This document shows positions 54,514-63,518 of a DNA stretch of 64,000 nt, piece by piece. The DNA is taken from NCBI RefSeq assembly GCF_011927625.1, contig NZ_JAATIZ010000002.1, forward strand, positions 591,842-655,841, read 5' to 3'. The notes beneath the pieces are model-generated. The model did not search any database and was not told the DNA's origin. It saw only the letters and a list, made by a program, of their open reading frames with translations. The translations under genes were made by a program, and so were the position numbers. Position 1 is the first letter of the stretch; the number at the start of each line of letters is the position of its first letter. The DNA is from Paenalcaligenes hominis. GTDB lineage: Bacteria > Pseudomonadota > Gammaproteobacteria > Burkholderiales > Burkholderiaceae_B.

Positions 54514-55701
54514 CTACGATTCCATTTCAATCACTACCGCCCCTTTAGGCTTAGCACAGCAGATTAAGACCTTACCCACAGGCACCTCGTCCAGTGGCTC
54601 CTCAAAATACTCGACTTCGCCCTCGACCAGCGTGCACATGCAACTATTACAAATCCCCGATCGGCAATTGAAATTCGGCTGTAAGCCAGCGTCTTCAGCG
54701 GCCACGAGCAAGGATTCGTAATCGTCCTGCCATTGCGCTTGTCGACCATCGGGTAAAAAAGTCAGCGTGGTGCTATCGGTTGATACTGTGGCTGTAGCTG
54801 GCGCTGGAGCCAACACAGGCTGGGGCTCGGCAGCCGCCGTCAACACAGAGGCCGTTTGCGCCACTGCATCGATATCTGCTACGGTTTGCTCTAACACGGT
54901 AGCAGGGCCAAAAAACTCGTAATGTATACGCTCGGCGACTACGCCTAATTGGCGTAATAGCGCATAGTTAGCTTGCATAAAGCCACTGGGCCCGCATAAA
55001 TAAAAGTCGTAATCGTCTAAGGGCAAATAACGTTGCAGCTGCTCTTTGGTTAGCAAACCCTCGGTAAATGACCAGGTTCTTGACGCATCATGCGCTAAAG
55101 CAGCGCGGTACCAAAATAACGCTTGTACATTAGGGCGGCGCGCCACCAACTCCATAACCTCAGCGCCAAATGCATGCACATCACCGTTTTCACAGGCATG
55201 CATAAAATGCACCTTGCGCTCTGACTGATTCACCAAACGGTGCAACATGGACAGCATAGGCGTTAAGCCGACCCCGCCACTCAGCAGCACCACGGGTCGC
55301 GCTGAGCTCTCGTCCAAGTAAAAATCACCCAAAGGGCCAGCTGCTTGTAGCACATCCCCCACTTGGACTTGGTAGTGCAAATAGCTGGAACCCAAGCCAT
55401 CGGGCACCTCGGTTCCGGCCGGCGCGGTTTCATGTTTCACAGAAATGCGTAGCTGCCCTAATTGATCTGGATCACCCGATACACTGTAATTGCGCAGTAC
55501 CGTTTGACCATCAATAGAAAAACGAAATACCAAATACTGGCCTGGTTTATAGGGCAAGAGAGGCATGCCATCGGTAGGTGCTAAAACAAAAGACGTAATA
55601 ACGTGACTTTCTGCTTGTTTAGCTATTACCTTGTAGTCTCTAAAACGTCGTGCCTGACTGGCTGGGACTGGGCTCGCTATGCTCTCGATCATGGGACTCA
55701 C
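54514..55701 (-). CDS. Fused flavin reductase and 2Fe-2S ferredoxin oxidoreductase
   Basis: A 395-residue protein. Residues 18-270 form a ferredoxin-reductase unit like the reductase part of Hmp (YKPGQYLVFRF, VLRNYSVSGDP, VLLSGGVGLTPMLSMLHRL, HYEFFGPATVL). An Ala/Pro-rich linker (about 285-315) leads to a C-terminal plant-type ferredoxin with cysteines in FNCRSGICNSCMCTLVEGEVEYFEEP and VLICCAKP. It should move electrons from NAD(P)H via flavin and the iron-sulfur cluster to an oxygenase or similar partner. No oxygenase is nearby. GbcB-type reductases of betaine demethylation share this layout, which is a possibility only. Confidence 0.85.
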   Translation of the reverse strand: MSPMIESIASPVPASQARRFRDYKVIAKQAESHVITSFVLAPTDGMPLLPYKPGQYLVFRFSIDGQTVLRNYSVSGDPDQLGQLRISVKHETAPAGTEVPDGLGSSYLHYQVQVGDVLQAAGPLGDFYLDESSARPVVLLSGGVGLTPMLSMLHRLVNQSERKVHFMHACENGDVHAFGAEVMELVARRPNVQALFWYRAALAHDASRTWSFTEGLLTKEQLQRYLPLDDYDFYLCGPSGFMQANYALLRQLGVVAERIHYEFFGPATVLEQTVADIDAVAQTASVLTAAAEPQPVLAPAPATATVSTDSTTLTFLPDGRQAQWQDDYESLLVAAEDAGLQPNFNCRSGICNSCMCTLVEGEVEYFEEPLDEVPVGKVLICCAKPKGAVVIEMES

Positions 55702-55892
55702 CTCTTGTACTGTAACGGCGTTATCTACGTGCTCACTGGCTATGGGTCGAGCAATTCTAGGACGAAATCGCTTAGGTTCTGAATGAATAGAGCAACGATC
55801 TTTTATGGTTAAACCATTGTAATCTTAATTTAAATCAGCGAAATTTGATTTTTGATTAGAAAAACTAAACTTTTAGGCGCGCTTCACCTACT

Positions 55893-55917
55893 AAAAACGC
55901 GTCTTTATTAGACGCGT
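55893..55917 (-). terminator. Rho-independent terminator of the aminotransferase operon
   Basis: Stem ACGCGTCT-TTATT-AGACGCGT, followed on the minus strand by five T, 37 bases after the aminotransferase stop. The rest of the 252-base gap (55702-55953) is AT-rich and shows no gene. Confidence 0.8.
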
Positions 55918-55953
55918 CGTTATAAGTAAAAACTAAGGTCAGTGAATGTGGGC

Positions 55954-57168
55954 TTAGGTTTCCTGTAGAGAAGGATCGGTAATGACTGCCGCCAACGACT
56001 GCACAAAGTATTCAAGGTTATCCTCGTTCAAGCCAGGTAAACTGATACGCCCCGAATCAATAATATACACACCATGTTTGCTACGTAACGCCTGCAGTTG
56101 TTTTGAATTTAAGCCCGTATAACAAAACATGCCTTGCTGTTTAATAAAATACGAACTATCGTAATTGGGCACTAATTCCTGTAACCGATCGTAGACTTTT
56201 TGGCGCAAGCTAACAATGCGTTCCCGCATTTGATCCACCTGTTGACGCCACGTTTGATAGAGATCTGGGTCTGCTAAAATCAAGGCAATGGCTTGGCCCC
56301 CATGGGAAGGCGGGTTGGAATAAATGCGACGCGCTACCGCTTTTAGCTGCCCAAGTACACGGCTGGCTTCCTCGGCACTTTGACATACCACCGATAACCC
56401 ACCACAACGCTCGGAATAATACGAAAAGTTCTTAGAAAACGAGTTGGCAACCAAAAAAGTTAAACCGGCTTGGTCCATAGCCCGAATCGCATAAGCGTCC
56501 TCGTCCAAACTGCGCCCAAACCCTTGGTAAGCCATATCCACAAACGGAATCAGCTCACGTTCGCGTAAGAGCTCAATAACGGTTAGCCACTGTTCATCGT
56601 TTAAATCGACCCCGGTCGGGTTATGACAACACGGGTGCAACAGCACAATACTGTGTTTAGGTAATTGAGCTAGGGCCTCTACCATGCCCTCAAAATCGAG
56701 CCCCCGGGTGGCACTATCGTAATAACGGTAAGTATGAGTCGAAATCCCTGCACCGTTGAAAATCGCATGGTGATTGTCCCAAGCGGGGTCACTGATCCAC
56801 ATTTCACTGTCAGGGTAGGCCGCGTGCAGAAAATCCCCGCCTACTTTTAAAGCGCCCGTTCCGCCTAGGGTTTGGATGGTTGCCACGCGATTTTCTGCTA
56901 GAGCCGCACTGTGCTCACCAAAGACTAGCTTTTGCACCTGAGCCCGATAATCCGCAAGACCTTCAATGGGTAAATAGGCACGGGGTAATGCCTGATCCGC
57001 CCACTGTTGCTCGGCCTGACGCACTACGTCCAATAGAGGAAGCCGCCCTTGTTCGTCATAATATAAACCCACCGTTAGATTGACCTTTAAGTCACGGGGA
57101 TCCGCATGAAATGCTTCTCCTAAGCTAAAAATGGGATCCCCATCAAACGCACGTAAATGTCCAAACAT
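55954..57168 (-). CDS. Aromatic/aspartate aminotransferase, TyrB/AspC family
   Basis: A 404-residue class I aminotransferase from ATG 57168 (GGGAG upstream). It has the PLP lysine in NSFSKNFSYYSERCGGL, HPCCHNPTGVD, VDMAYQGFGRSLDEDA, and SNPPSHGGQAIA with the conserved Arg just before. The N-terminus MFGHLRAFDGDPIFSLGEAF and the C-terminal GRISLPGLNEDN are typical. It transfers the amino group of an aromatic or acidic amino acid to 2-oxoglutarate. It is the last gene of an amino-acid ABC transporter operon, 27 bases after the ATPase gene, so it probably catabolises the imported amino acid. Confidence 0.92.
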   Translation of the reverse strand: MFGHLRAFDGDPIFSLGEAFHADPRDLKVNLTVGLYYDEQGRLPLLDVVRQAEQQWADQALPRAYLPIEGLADYRAQVQKLVFGEHSAALAENRVATIQTLGGTGALKVGGDFLHAAYPDSEMWISDPAWDNHHAIFNGAGISTHTYRYYDSATRGLDFEGMVEALAQLPKHSIVLLHPCCHNPTGVDLNDEQWLTVIELLRERELIPFVDMAYQGFGRSLDEDAYAIRAMDQAGLTFLVANSFSKNFSYYSERCGGLSVVCQSAEEASRVLGQLKAVARRIYSNPPSHGGQAIALILADPDLYQTWRQQVDQMRERIVSLRQKVYDRLQELVPNYDSSYFIKQQGMFCYTGLNSKQLQALRSKHGVYIIDSGRISLPGLNEDNLEYFVQSLAAVITDPSLQET

Positions 57169-57195
57169 AATGACTCCCTCTGATGACAACGTGGC

Positions 57196-58053
57196 TTATA
57201 CCACGGCTGCTGCCCGCTCGGTATTTTGGGTGCAGGTGCGCTCCCAAAATGCATTGCGTTCAAAATAATTTTCTAAAAACTGTGCTAAGCGTGGCTGAGC
57301 GCTTTGCGCGAAGACCTCTTGAGGCGAACCCGTGACCGCAATTTCCCCTTTATCAATAAAAACCACCGTATCAGCGACTTGGGCAGCAAAACCCATTTCA
57401 TGGGTTACCACCACCATGGTCATGCCTTCGCGAGCTAAGTCTTTCATCACCTGCAAGACCTCACCGACTAGCTCGGGGTCTAAAGCGGAGGTGGGTTCGT
57501 CAAACAACATGATTTTTGGCTCCATCGCCAAAGCACGGGCAATGGCGACCCGTTGTTGTTGACCACCAGACAAATTCACTGGAAACGCATTCACTTTGTC
57601 GCCTAGACCTACCTTGGCGAGCATTAAGCGCGCTTTTTCTTCGGCCTCGGCTTTGGCCATGCCTTTCACGCGTAATAACGCCTCTTGGACATTGCCTAAG
57701 GCCGTCATATGCGGCCATAAATTAAACTGCTGGAACACCATACCCACATGACGGCGTGCCTGATTCAGCTCGTTACGGTTGGCCTTAACGCGGCGCCCAT
57801 CAGGCTTGTCGACATAGCCCAACAACACGCCTTCGATTAATACCTCGCCTTGGTCGTATTCCTCGAGAAAAGCTAACGAACGTAACAACGTGCTCTTGCC
57901 TGACCCAGACGGGCCAATAATACAAGTCACTTCGGAACGACGTATTTCTAAGGAAATATCTTTTAAGACTTGGATCGAACCATAATTTTTATAAAGGTTT
58001 TGGACCTGAACCAGGGCGGGCTCGGTATAGGTTCCATTCATTTTCGCTTCCAT
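57196..58053 (-). CDS. Polar amino-acid ABC transporter ATP-binding protein (GlnQ/HisP type)
   Basis: A 285-residue ATPase with Walker [15 protein letters not shown], signature [15 protein letters not shown], Walker [21 protein letters not shown] and the switch [19 protein letters not shown] lies 7 bases before the chosen ATG. The insert [35 protein letters not shown] is typical of the polar amino-acid group. It powers the two permeases encoded upstream. Confidence 0.93.
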   Translation of the reverse strand: MEAKMNGTYTEPALVQVQNLYKNYGSIQVLKDISLEIRRSEVTCIIGPSGSGKSTLLRSLAFLEEYDQGEVLIEGVLLGYVDKPDGRRVKANRNELNQARRHVGMVFQQFNLWPHMTALGNVQEALLRVKGMAKAEAEEKARLMLAKVGLGDKVNAFPVNLSGGQQQRVAIARALAMEPKIMLFDEPTSALDPELVGEVLQVMKDLAREGMTMVVVTHEMGFAAQVADTVVFIDKGEIAVTGSPQEVFAQSAQPRLAQFLENYFERNAFWERTCTQNTERAAAVV

Positions 58054-58079
58054 CTTTGTCTCCTTTTCGGCCAGACGAC

Positions 58080-58742
58080 TTAGCGCGCTAAGAAATGATT
58101 GCTGCGTGCCTCAGCCCAACGACCCACTCGTTCTGTTACGGCAACCAAAATTAAGTAAGCCACACATAGCAATAAGGTGGTTTCTAGGTGCGCAAATTGC
58201 TCGTTACCAATTTGAACCATGACGGCGGTTAACTCGGGTACGGTCACAATGGATAAAATAGCGGTTTCTTTACTTAGGATAATAATTAAGTTAACCAGAG
58301 CAGGGGTAATGATCACTAGCATTTGCGGCAGCTTTACGCGCCAAATCACATCGAATCGAGACAAGCCTAAAAACTCAGCCGCCTCAATTTGACCTTTAGG
58401 CACCGCCGCAAACCCCCCACGGAAAATTTCGGAAAAATACACACTTCCGTAAATCGTTAAGCTAAGAATACCGGCTTGCGTGGCAGATAAATCCAAGCCC
58501 ACGCTGGGGCCACCATAATACAAAACGAATAACTGCACCAAAAATGGGGTGGTACGGATGGCTTCGATGTACACACGAATCACGGCACGTAACACAGGAC
58601 CCCCATGCAGCTGCAACACAGCCACCACAAAGCCCAACATCATGCCCAATACCACAGCGACCAACCACGTATAGATGGTCATTAAAAAGCCCATGCCAAT
58701 GGCTGGCCAGTAGGAGTTAAGTACACTGAAATCCACAGCCAT
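58080..58742 (-). CDS. Polar amino-acid ABC transporter permease 2
   Basis: A 220-residue permease with five helices and the EAA-type loop [46 protein letters not shown] 58742 shares one base with the stop of the preceding permease gene (TAATG) and has GGGAGG upstream; the longer frame would overlap it. It forms a heterodimer with the other permease. Confidence 0.92.
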   Translation of the reverse strand: MAVDFSVLNSYWPAIGMGFLMTIYTWLVAVVLGMMLGFVVAVLQLHGGPVLRAVIRVYIEAIRTTPFLVQLFVLYYGGPSVGLDLSATQAGILSLTIYGSVYFSEIFRGGFAAVPKGQIEAAEFLGLSRFDVIWRVKLPQMLVIITPALVNLIIILSKETAILSIVTVPELTAVMVQIGNEQFAHLETTLLLCVAYLILVAVTERVGRWAEARSNHFLAR

Positions 58743-59395
58743 TATGCCGTCCTCCCATAGTGACGCTCTGCCCAATAACCAATGACCGACAACACCCCAT
58801 TAATTAAGAAATACACAAACGCGGCACCGAGGTAGGCTTCCATAGGTGAAAATGTGCTGGCGGCAATGTTTTGCGCCATACGTGTTAGCTCGGTTACGCC
58901 CACAATAGAAATCAATGATGAGGCTTTTACTAGCATGATCATTTCATTAATTAAAGCAGGCATCGTCAGACGTAAGGCTTGAGGTACCTGAATTCGAACT
59001 ACTGTCGTGACGCGCGACATACCTAATAACTGGGTGGCTTCGAGTTGACCTTTGGGAATGCCCATAAAGCCACCTCGTAATATTTCACCGATATAGGCAC
59101 CTTCGCACAATGAAATGGCCACCACAGCCGCCACTAAAGGCGGCACGTTAATTCCTATCACGGGGAAAAAATAAAACACCACCATCAACTGCACTAATAG
59201 TGGAATGCCTCTAAAGACAAACACATACCAACTGGTAATACGTCGCAGCAACAGTGAAGGCGACATGCTAGCCGCAGCCACGATAACAGCTATTACAAAC
59301 CCGACCACTAATCCCACTGCTGACACAAACAGCGTCATTTTGGCTGCACTGAGCAATAAAGGGATAGACTCCAGCGCTACATGAAAATCAAACAT
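58742..59395 (-). CDS. Polar amino-acid ABC transporter permease 1
   Basis: A 217-residue permease homologous to the next one: FRGIPLLVQLMVVFYFFP, GGFMGIPKGQLEATQLLGMSRVTTVVRIQVPQALRLTMPALINEMIMLVKASSLISIVGVTEL. Five helices. It lies between the binding-protein gene and the second permease and forms half of the membrane channel. Confidence 0.92.
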   Translation of the reverse strand: MFDFHVALESIPLLLSAAKMTLFVSAVGLVVGFVIAVIVAAASMSPSLLLRRITSWYVFVFRGIPLLVQLMVVFYFFPVIGINVPPLVAAVVAISLCEGAYIGEILRGGFMGIPKGQLEATQLLGMSRVTTVVRIQVPQALRLTMPALINEMIMLVKASSLISIVGVTELTRMAQNIAASTFSPMEAYLGAAFVYFLINGVLSVIGYWAERHYGRTA

Positions 59396-59457
59396 GCTTT
59401 TTTACCTCAAGGCTCGCGCTTAGACTAATCAGCCTGACACGAGCATGACAGTCAACT

Positions 59458-59483
59458 GGGCCACAAAACCGAACCTGTGGCCC
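59458..59483 (-). promoter_or_regulatory. Intercistronic hairpin after the binding-protein gene
   Basis: Arms GGGCCACA and TGTGGCCC with a 10-base loop, without a T tract, located 10 bases after the binding-protein stop. Such hairpins often stabilise the upstream mRNA so that the binding protein outnumbers the permeases. Confidence 0.55.
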
Positions 59484-59492
59484 TGCAAAGAC

Positions 59493-60320
59493 TTAAACCG
59501 CAGGCTCAAACTCGTCCGATGGCACATCCATTTCCATGCCAAACCACTTAGTTTGTAAGGCAGCTAAGGATCCATCGGCATGCATGGCTTGTAGCGCTTC
59601 ATTAAAAGCATTGAGTAAAGAACGGCTGTCTTCGTCTTTACGCATGAAGTAAGCAAAATAGACTTTTTTACCAAAAGGCGGCTGAACGACTTCGAAGACA
59701 TTAGGGCGCTGTTTGGCTACGTAGGCAATATTAGTGATGGAGTTAGCCACGGCCACCAGACGACCGGACACAATATCAGCATACGCTTGGTTGTTATCAA
59801 TATACTCACGTACATCGACAGGCTTATCGAGTGTTGCCACAAAGTCTTTCAACTGCTCTAGCTGAGCCGAACCCTTACCCCCACCTACTGCAAAGCCTGC
59901 GATGTCTTCGGACTTTTGCAAGTCTTTATTTTTCGCGCTTTTTAATAGGGCGACCGAACCATCTGCAATCGGCAAGGTGAACGCGTAACGCTCTTTGCGA
60001 GCCTTGGTGACCAAGATAGGCCCGCCACCCATATCAAATTTCTTGGAGTCTAAGCCGGGCAGCACACTAGGCCAAGGGAGATCCAAAAAACGAACCTTTA
60101 CGCCTATGCGTTTGCCTACCACCTCGAATAATTCTTTATTAAAGCCAGTTTGCTTACCATTTTCATGGAAATCGAACGGAGCAAACTGCATTTCCGTGCC
60201 GACCACTAACTCGCCCGATTTTTTGACTCTTTCTAATAAGTCCTCTGCATACACAGGAGCAGACAACACGCCTAAAGTAAGAAAGGCTGCACAGGCTTTA
60301 CTTAACTGTTTGATCCACAT
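59493..60320 (-). CDS. Polar amino-acid ABC transporter substrate-binding protein
   Basis: A 275-residue secreted protein from ATG 60320 (AAAGGAG upstream; the frame opens 7 codons earlier). The signal peptide is MWIKQLSKACAAFLTLGVLS, with cleavage near VYA (26). The mature part shows the family-3 binding-protein pattern GELVVGTEMQFAPFDFHENGKQTGFNKELFEVVGKRIGVKVRFLDLPWPSVLPGLDSKKFDMGGGPILVTKARKERYAFT. The ligand is not certain. The linked aminotransferase suggests an aromatic or acidic amino acid. Confidence 0.92.
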   Translation of the reverse strand: MWIKQLSKACAAFLTLGVLSAPVYAEDLLERVKKSGELVVGTEMQFAPFDFHENGKQTGFNKELFEVVGKRIGVKVRFLDLPWPSVLPGLDSKKFDMGGGPILVTKARKERYAFTLPIADGSVALLKSAKNKDLQKSEDIAGFAVGGGKGSAQLEQLKDFVATLDKPVDVREYIDNNQAYADIVSGRLVAVANSITNIAYVAKQRPNVFEVVQPPFGKKVYFAYFMRKDEDSRSLLNAFNEALQAMHADGSLAALQTKWFGMEMDVPSDEFEPAV

Positions 60321-60829
60321 TTTTGTCTCCTTTACAGGCACACATCAGGCTCTGTTGCAGCAAGCTAAATGTCTACCATTTATAGTGTTTTAAATAGACG
60401 TACTGTAGTGGATACCCTCCTTTGATTTCCACTACTGCTTTGTAAATGGTGTACAAACCGCTTGAAACCACCATTTAACGCTTTTTCTGGTCTGGATTTT
60501 TAGAAAAATTTACCGTACTGCTATCGAAAAGTATATACATACTAAAAGTGCTGTCAATTGGGAATCGAGAGCTTAACGGTTAGTTTTAGGGAAAACACTC
60601 AGAGCAGAGAGCTAGTGCCTACAGCAAAAAAAGCGACTATCCCCTGAAGCAATAGACGCTTTCTAAAACAAAGCCATGCGCTGCTAACTAATAAACGTAT
60701 TTAATATGAATTAAATTCATATTAAACTGAAAAACTATCGTTTTCCTTTAGCGCTTAAAAAGCATATCATCTATCTATTGGCTTTTTCACTCGTGCCTAG
60801 GGCATGAGACAGTTTTTTAGAGGTATTAC
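60321..60829. other. Divergent control region between the amino-acid transporter and the metE-like gene
   Basis: This 509-base gap holds no convincing ORF. On the transporter side are two inverted repeats: GTAGTGGA/TCCACTAC (60405-60412 and 60428-60435) and TTTGTA-N7-TACAAA (60439-60457). On the methyltransferase side is the 27-base palindrome at 60700-60726 listed separately. The remainder is AT-rich with no riboswitch-like structure that I could recognise. Confidence 0.55.
60700..60726. promoter_or_regulatory. 27-base perfect palindrome with MetR consensus
   Basis: Arms TTTAATATGAATT and AATTCATATTAAA around a single A. The core TGAA-N5-TTCA is the classical MetR box of methionine genes, here about 105-130 bases before the start of a metE-like gene. 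A LysR-type MetR activator, encoded elsewhere, is the probable ligand. Confidence 0.7.
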
Positions 60830-61954
60830 ATGTCTTTATTCCGATCCTTGCCCCCTTTCCGTGCTGATGTGGTGGGCAGCTATTTACGTCCAGCCGCTCT
60901 AAAGCAAGCCCGTCAAGCCTTCGAAAAAGGCGAGCTCTCCGCCGGTGGGTTGCGTGAAGAAGAAGACAAAGCCATCCGTCAAAGCGTGCACAACCAATGC
61001 AACTGTGGCCTGCATGTAGTCACTGATGGCGAATTCCGTCGCACTTGGTGGCACTTCGACTTTTTTGATGGCCTAGAGGGCGTCGAGCGTTACGATACCG
61101 ACGAAGGCATTCAATTCTCTGGTGTCCAAACCAAATCACACAACGTGCGTGTAGTGGGCAAAGTCAAGTTTGGTGATCACCCCATGCTTAAAGATTTCGA
61201 GTTTTTAAAATCGCTCGAATCCGGCGCTACCCCAAAAATGACGATTCCTAGCCCTAGCGTTTTGCACTTCCGTGGCGGCCGCAATGTGGTTAGCCCCGAT
61301 GTCTACCCCGACCTAAACGAGTTTTTCGACGACTTAGTTCAAACCTACCGCGATGCGCTAGCTGCTTTCTATGCCGCAGGTTGTCGCTATTTGCAGTTGG
61401 ACGATACCGTATGGGCTTACCTCTGCTCCGAAGAACAAAAACAAATTGTGCGTGATCGCGGCGACGACCCAGATCAGCTCGCTCAAACCTACGCTGATGT
61501 CTTAAACCGCATTCTCGAAGGCAAGCCCGACGACCTCGTTATCGGTTTGCATGTGTGTCGCGGCAACTTCCGCTCCACATGGATTTCTTCAGGTGGTTAC
61601 GAGCCCGTTGCTGAATTGCTGTTTGGCACAGTCAATGTAGACGCTTTTTTCCTAGAATACGACAACGATCGCTCAGGCGACTTCCGTCCTCTACGCTTTG
61701 TCAAACCTGGGCACCAACAAGTCGTCTTGGGTCTAGTCACCACTAAAACTGGCGAGCTCGAAGACAAAGAGTTAATTAAAGCTCGTATTCAAGAGGCCAC
61801 GCAATACGTGCCCCTAGAGCAAATTTGTCTCAGCCCTCAGTGTGGCTTCTCTTCCACCGAAGAAGGCAACAACATCACCGAAGCCGAACAAGACGCCAAG
61901 CTGCGTTTTGTGGTCGACATTGCTAACGAGGTTTGGGGCGCCCCCAACAACTAA
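60830..61954 (+). CDS. Cobalamin-independent methionine synthase-like methyltransferase (MetE C-terminal family)
   Basis: A 374-residue protein covering only the catalytic half of MetE (full MetE is about 750), like YxjG/YxjH and the core-MetE group. It contains RADVVGSYLRPAALKQAR, VVTDGEFRRTWWHFDFFDGLEG, YLQLDDTVWAYL, and the zinc ligands in GLHVCRGNF (His and Cys) and LSPQCGFSST (Cys). It should methylate homocysteine or a related thiol; without the N-terminal folate domain the methyl donor is unclear. The MetR-type palindrome upstream supports a role in methionine formation. Monocistronic with its own terminator. Confidence 0.88.
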   Translation: MSLFRSLPPFRADVVGSYLRPAALKQARQAFEKGELSAGGLREEEDKAIRQSVHNQCNCGLHVVTDGEFRRTWWHFDFFDGLEGVERYDTDEGIQFSGVQTKSHNVRVVGKVKFGDHPMLKDFEFLKSLESGATPKMTIPSPSVLHFRGGRNVVSPDVYPDLNEFFDDLVQTYRDALAAFYAAGCRYLQLDDTVWAYLCSEEQKQIVRDRGDDPDQLAQTYADVLNRILEGKPDDLVIGLHVCRGNFRSTWISSGGYEPVAELLFGTVNVDAFFLEYDNDRSGDFRPLRFVKPGHQQVVLGLVTTKTGELEDKELIKARIQEATQYVPLEQICLSPQCGFSSTEEGNNITEAEQDAKLRFVVDIANEVWGAPNN

Positions 61955-61985
61955 GCCTCAACGCCTTACCCCTATTAGCTACATC

Positions 61986-62009
61986 AGAGCTCTTCGGAGC
62001 TCTTTTTTT
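61986..62009 (+). terminator. Rho-independent terminator of the metE-like gene
   Basis: Stem GAGCTC-TTCG-GAGCTC, with an extra A-T pair, followed by seven T. It uses the very stable TTCG tetraloop, 32 bases after the stop. Confidence 0.9.
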
Positions 62010-62059
62010 ACCCTTTTTCAACGCCACCCTGTTTAGTGCGGCATGAACTGCGCTGTGTC

Positions 62060-63394
62060 ATGAACTCTTCAACCACCTCCTCCCCTGTCACCTTGCGTCA
62101 ACATTTAGACGCTGCCTCCATGAGCGCTTTGCAGTGGCGTGCCATTGCACTGTGTTTTTTGATTAATGCCATCGATGGCATTGATGTATTAGTCATGGCG
62201 TTCACCGCCTCAGCCGTAACCAAAGACTGGGGCCTAAATAACGTCGTACTCGGCTGGTTACTGTCAGCGGGCATCATTGGTATGACCGTGGGTTCTGTGT
62301 TTTTAGCTCCACTATCAGACCGGTGGGGTCGTCGGCCTATGGTATTAGCCAGCTTGGCAGCAGCAGGGGCGTTTATGGTGGCAACTGAATGGGTTAATGA
62401 CCCATGGACACTGGGCGTATTACGCTTTTTAACAGGCATAGGTATTGGCTGTAGCATTGTGAACGCTAACGTACTCACCAGCGAATACGCCAATGCCAAA
62501 TGGCGCGCCCTAGCTATTGGATTGCAGTCCGTTGGCTTCGCGCTGGGTGCCACTTTAGGTGGCATGATGGCGGCCTACCTATTAAAAAATAATGCGTGGC
62601 AAGACGTGTTTGTATGGGGCGGCATCTTAACGTGGATCACTGCACTGTTGATTGCCATCGGCCTACCTGAATCGCTTGATCAGCTGTTACAAGGACGCCA
62701 CCGCAACGATCAACAGCGTGCCCACCACTTACTCGAACGCATGGGACACGGTCATCTGCCCATCGACAGCCCTACTTCCAGCGTTAAACCGAACGCTTTA
62801 CAGGCACTTCGGCTACTGTGGGCCCCTGGTGCTTTGCGCACTTGGTTACTGGGTGGTAGTTTTTTTGCGTTGATGTTTAGCTTTTACTTTGTGACCAGCT
62901 GGACGCCTAAACTGCTTGAACAAGCCGGCCTTTCCGCTGATAAAGGCGTAGCCGGTGGCGTACTGCTGCATGTAGGCGGCATGCTGGGCGCTTTGGCTTT
63001 AGGCGTATTAGCCAGTCGCTGGCACTTACAACGCGTGGCCCAATCCTTAATGGTATTAGGCGTCTTTACGTTGTGTGCCGTCATTCCAGCCACCAGCTGG
63101 TCACTTCCCGCTGCCATCGCATTGGGTATTGCCATTGGTTTTTTAATTAATGGTTCCATCGCTGGGCTGTATGCCACCACACCCCAAAGCTTTGAGGCGG
63201 CTACCCGCAGCTCGGGCGTAGGCATGGTGCTTGCCTTTGCGCGTTTAGGCGGCATGGCCTCTCCTGTTGTAGCAGGGCATTTATTGGAAGCCAACTGGTC
63301 TGTTAGTCATTTGTATTGGTTGTATGCAGGGGCGTTATTATTGGCTGCGACTTTTTTACAGCTCTTTTTAAAAACTCAGCACCGTCACGCTTAG
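62060..63394 (+). CDS. MFS transporter, aromatic acid:H+ symporter-like
   Basis: A 444-residue protein with twelve helices. It starts with LRQHLDAASMSALQWRAIALCFLINAIDGIDVLVMAFTASAVTKDWG, which resembles the DGFD motif of AAHS transporters such as PcaK and BenK. The loop 2-3 motif is LAPLSDRWGRRPMVLAS, followed by FLTGIGIGCSIVNANVLTSEYANAKWRALAIG. ATG 62060 is chosen; a GTG at 62036 in frame is possible. It likely imports an aromatic or other organic acid. It stands alone between two terminators, so context does not reveal the substrate. Confidence 0.88.
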   Translation: MNSSTTSSPVTLRQHLDAASMSALQWRAIALCFLINAIDGIDVLVMAFTASAVTKDWGLNNVVLGWLLSAGIIGMTVGSVFLAPLSDRWGRRPMVLASLAAAGAFMVATEWVNDPWTLGVLRFLTGIGIGCSIVNANVLTSEYANAKWRALAIGLQSVGFALGATLGGMMAAYLLKNNAWQDVFVWGGILTWITALLIAIGLPESLDQLLQGRHRNDQQRAHHLLERMGHGHLPIDSPTSSVKPNALQALRLLWAPGALRTWLLGGSFFALMFSFYFVTSWTPKLLEQAGLSADKGVAGGVLLHVGGMLGALALGVLASRWHLQRVAQSLMVLGVFTLCAVIPATSWSLPAAIALGIAIGFLINGSIAGLYATTPQSFEAATRSSGVGMVLAFARLGGMASPVVAGHLLEANWSVSHLYWLYAGALLLAATFLQLFLKTQHRHA

Positions 63395-63405
63395 GCCCCA
63401 ACAAC

Positions 63406-63432
63406 AAGCCCAGTCATTCAACTGGGCTTTTT
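63406..63432 (+). terminator. Rho-independent terminator of the MFS gene
   Basis: Stem AAGCCCAGT-CATTCA-ACTGGGCTT, then T residues, 12 bases after the stop. Confidence 0.88.
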
Positions 63433-63518
63433 AATAAGAGCAGACTCGATAGCAACCATTCTGCTGGCTTCAAACGACAAGTATTCCTGATTTACCTACA
63501 CCCAAGCAGATCACTGAG

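Noticed and set aside
60441..60455. TyrR box upstream of the aminotransferase-linked transporter
   Set aside because: TGTAAA is present, but its partner is at the wrong spacing and sequence for TGTAAA-N6-TTTACA; recorded only as a generic inverted repeat.
62098..62565. 155-codon minus-strand ORF inside the MFS gene
   Set aside because: Antisense shadow of a clear transporter, with no ribosome site or domain.
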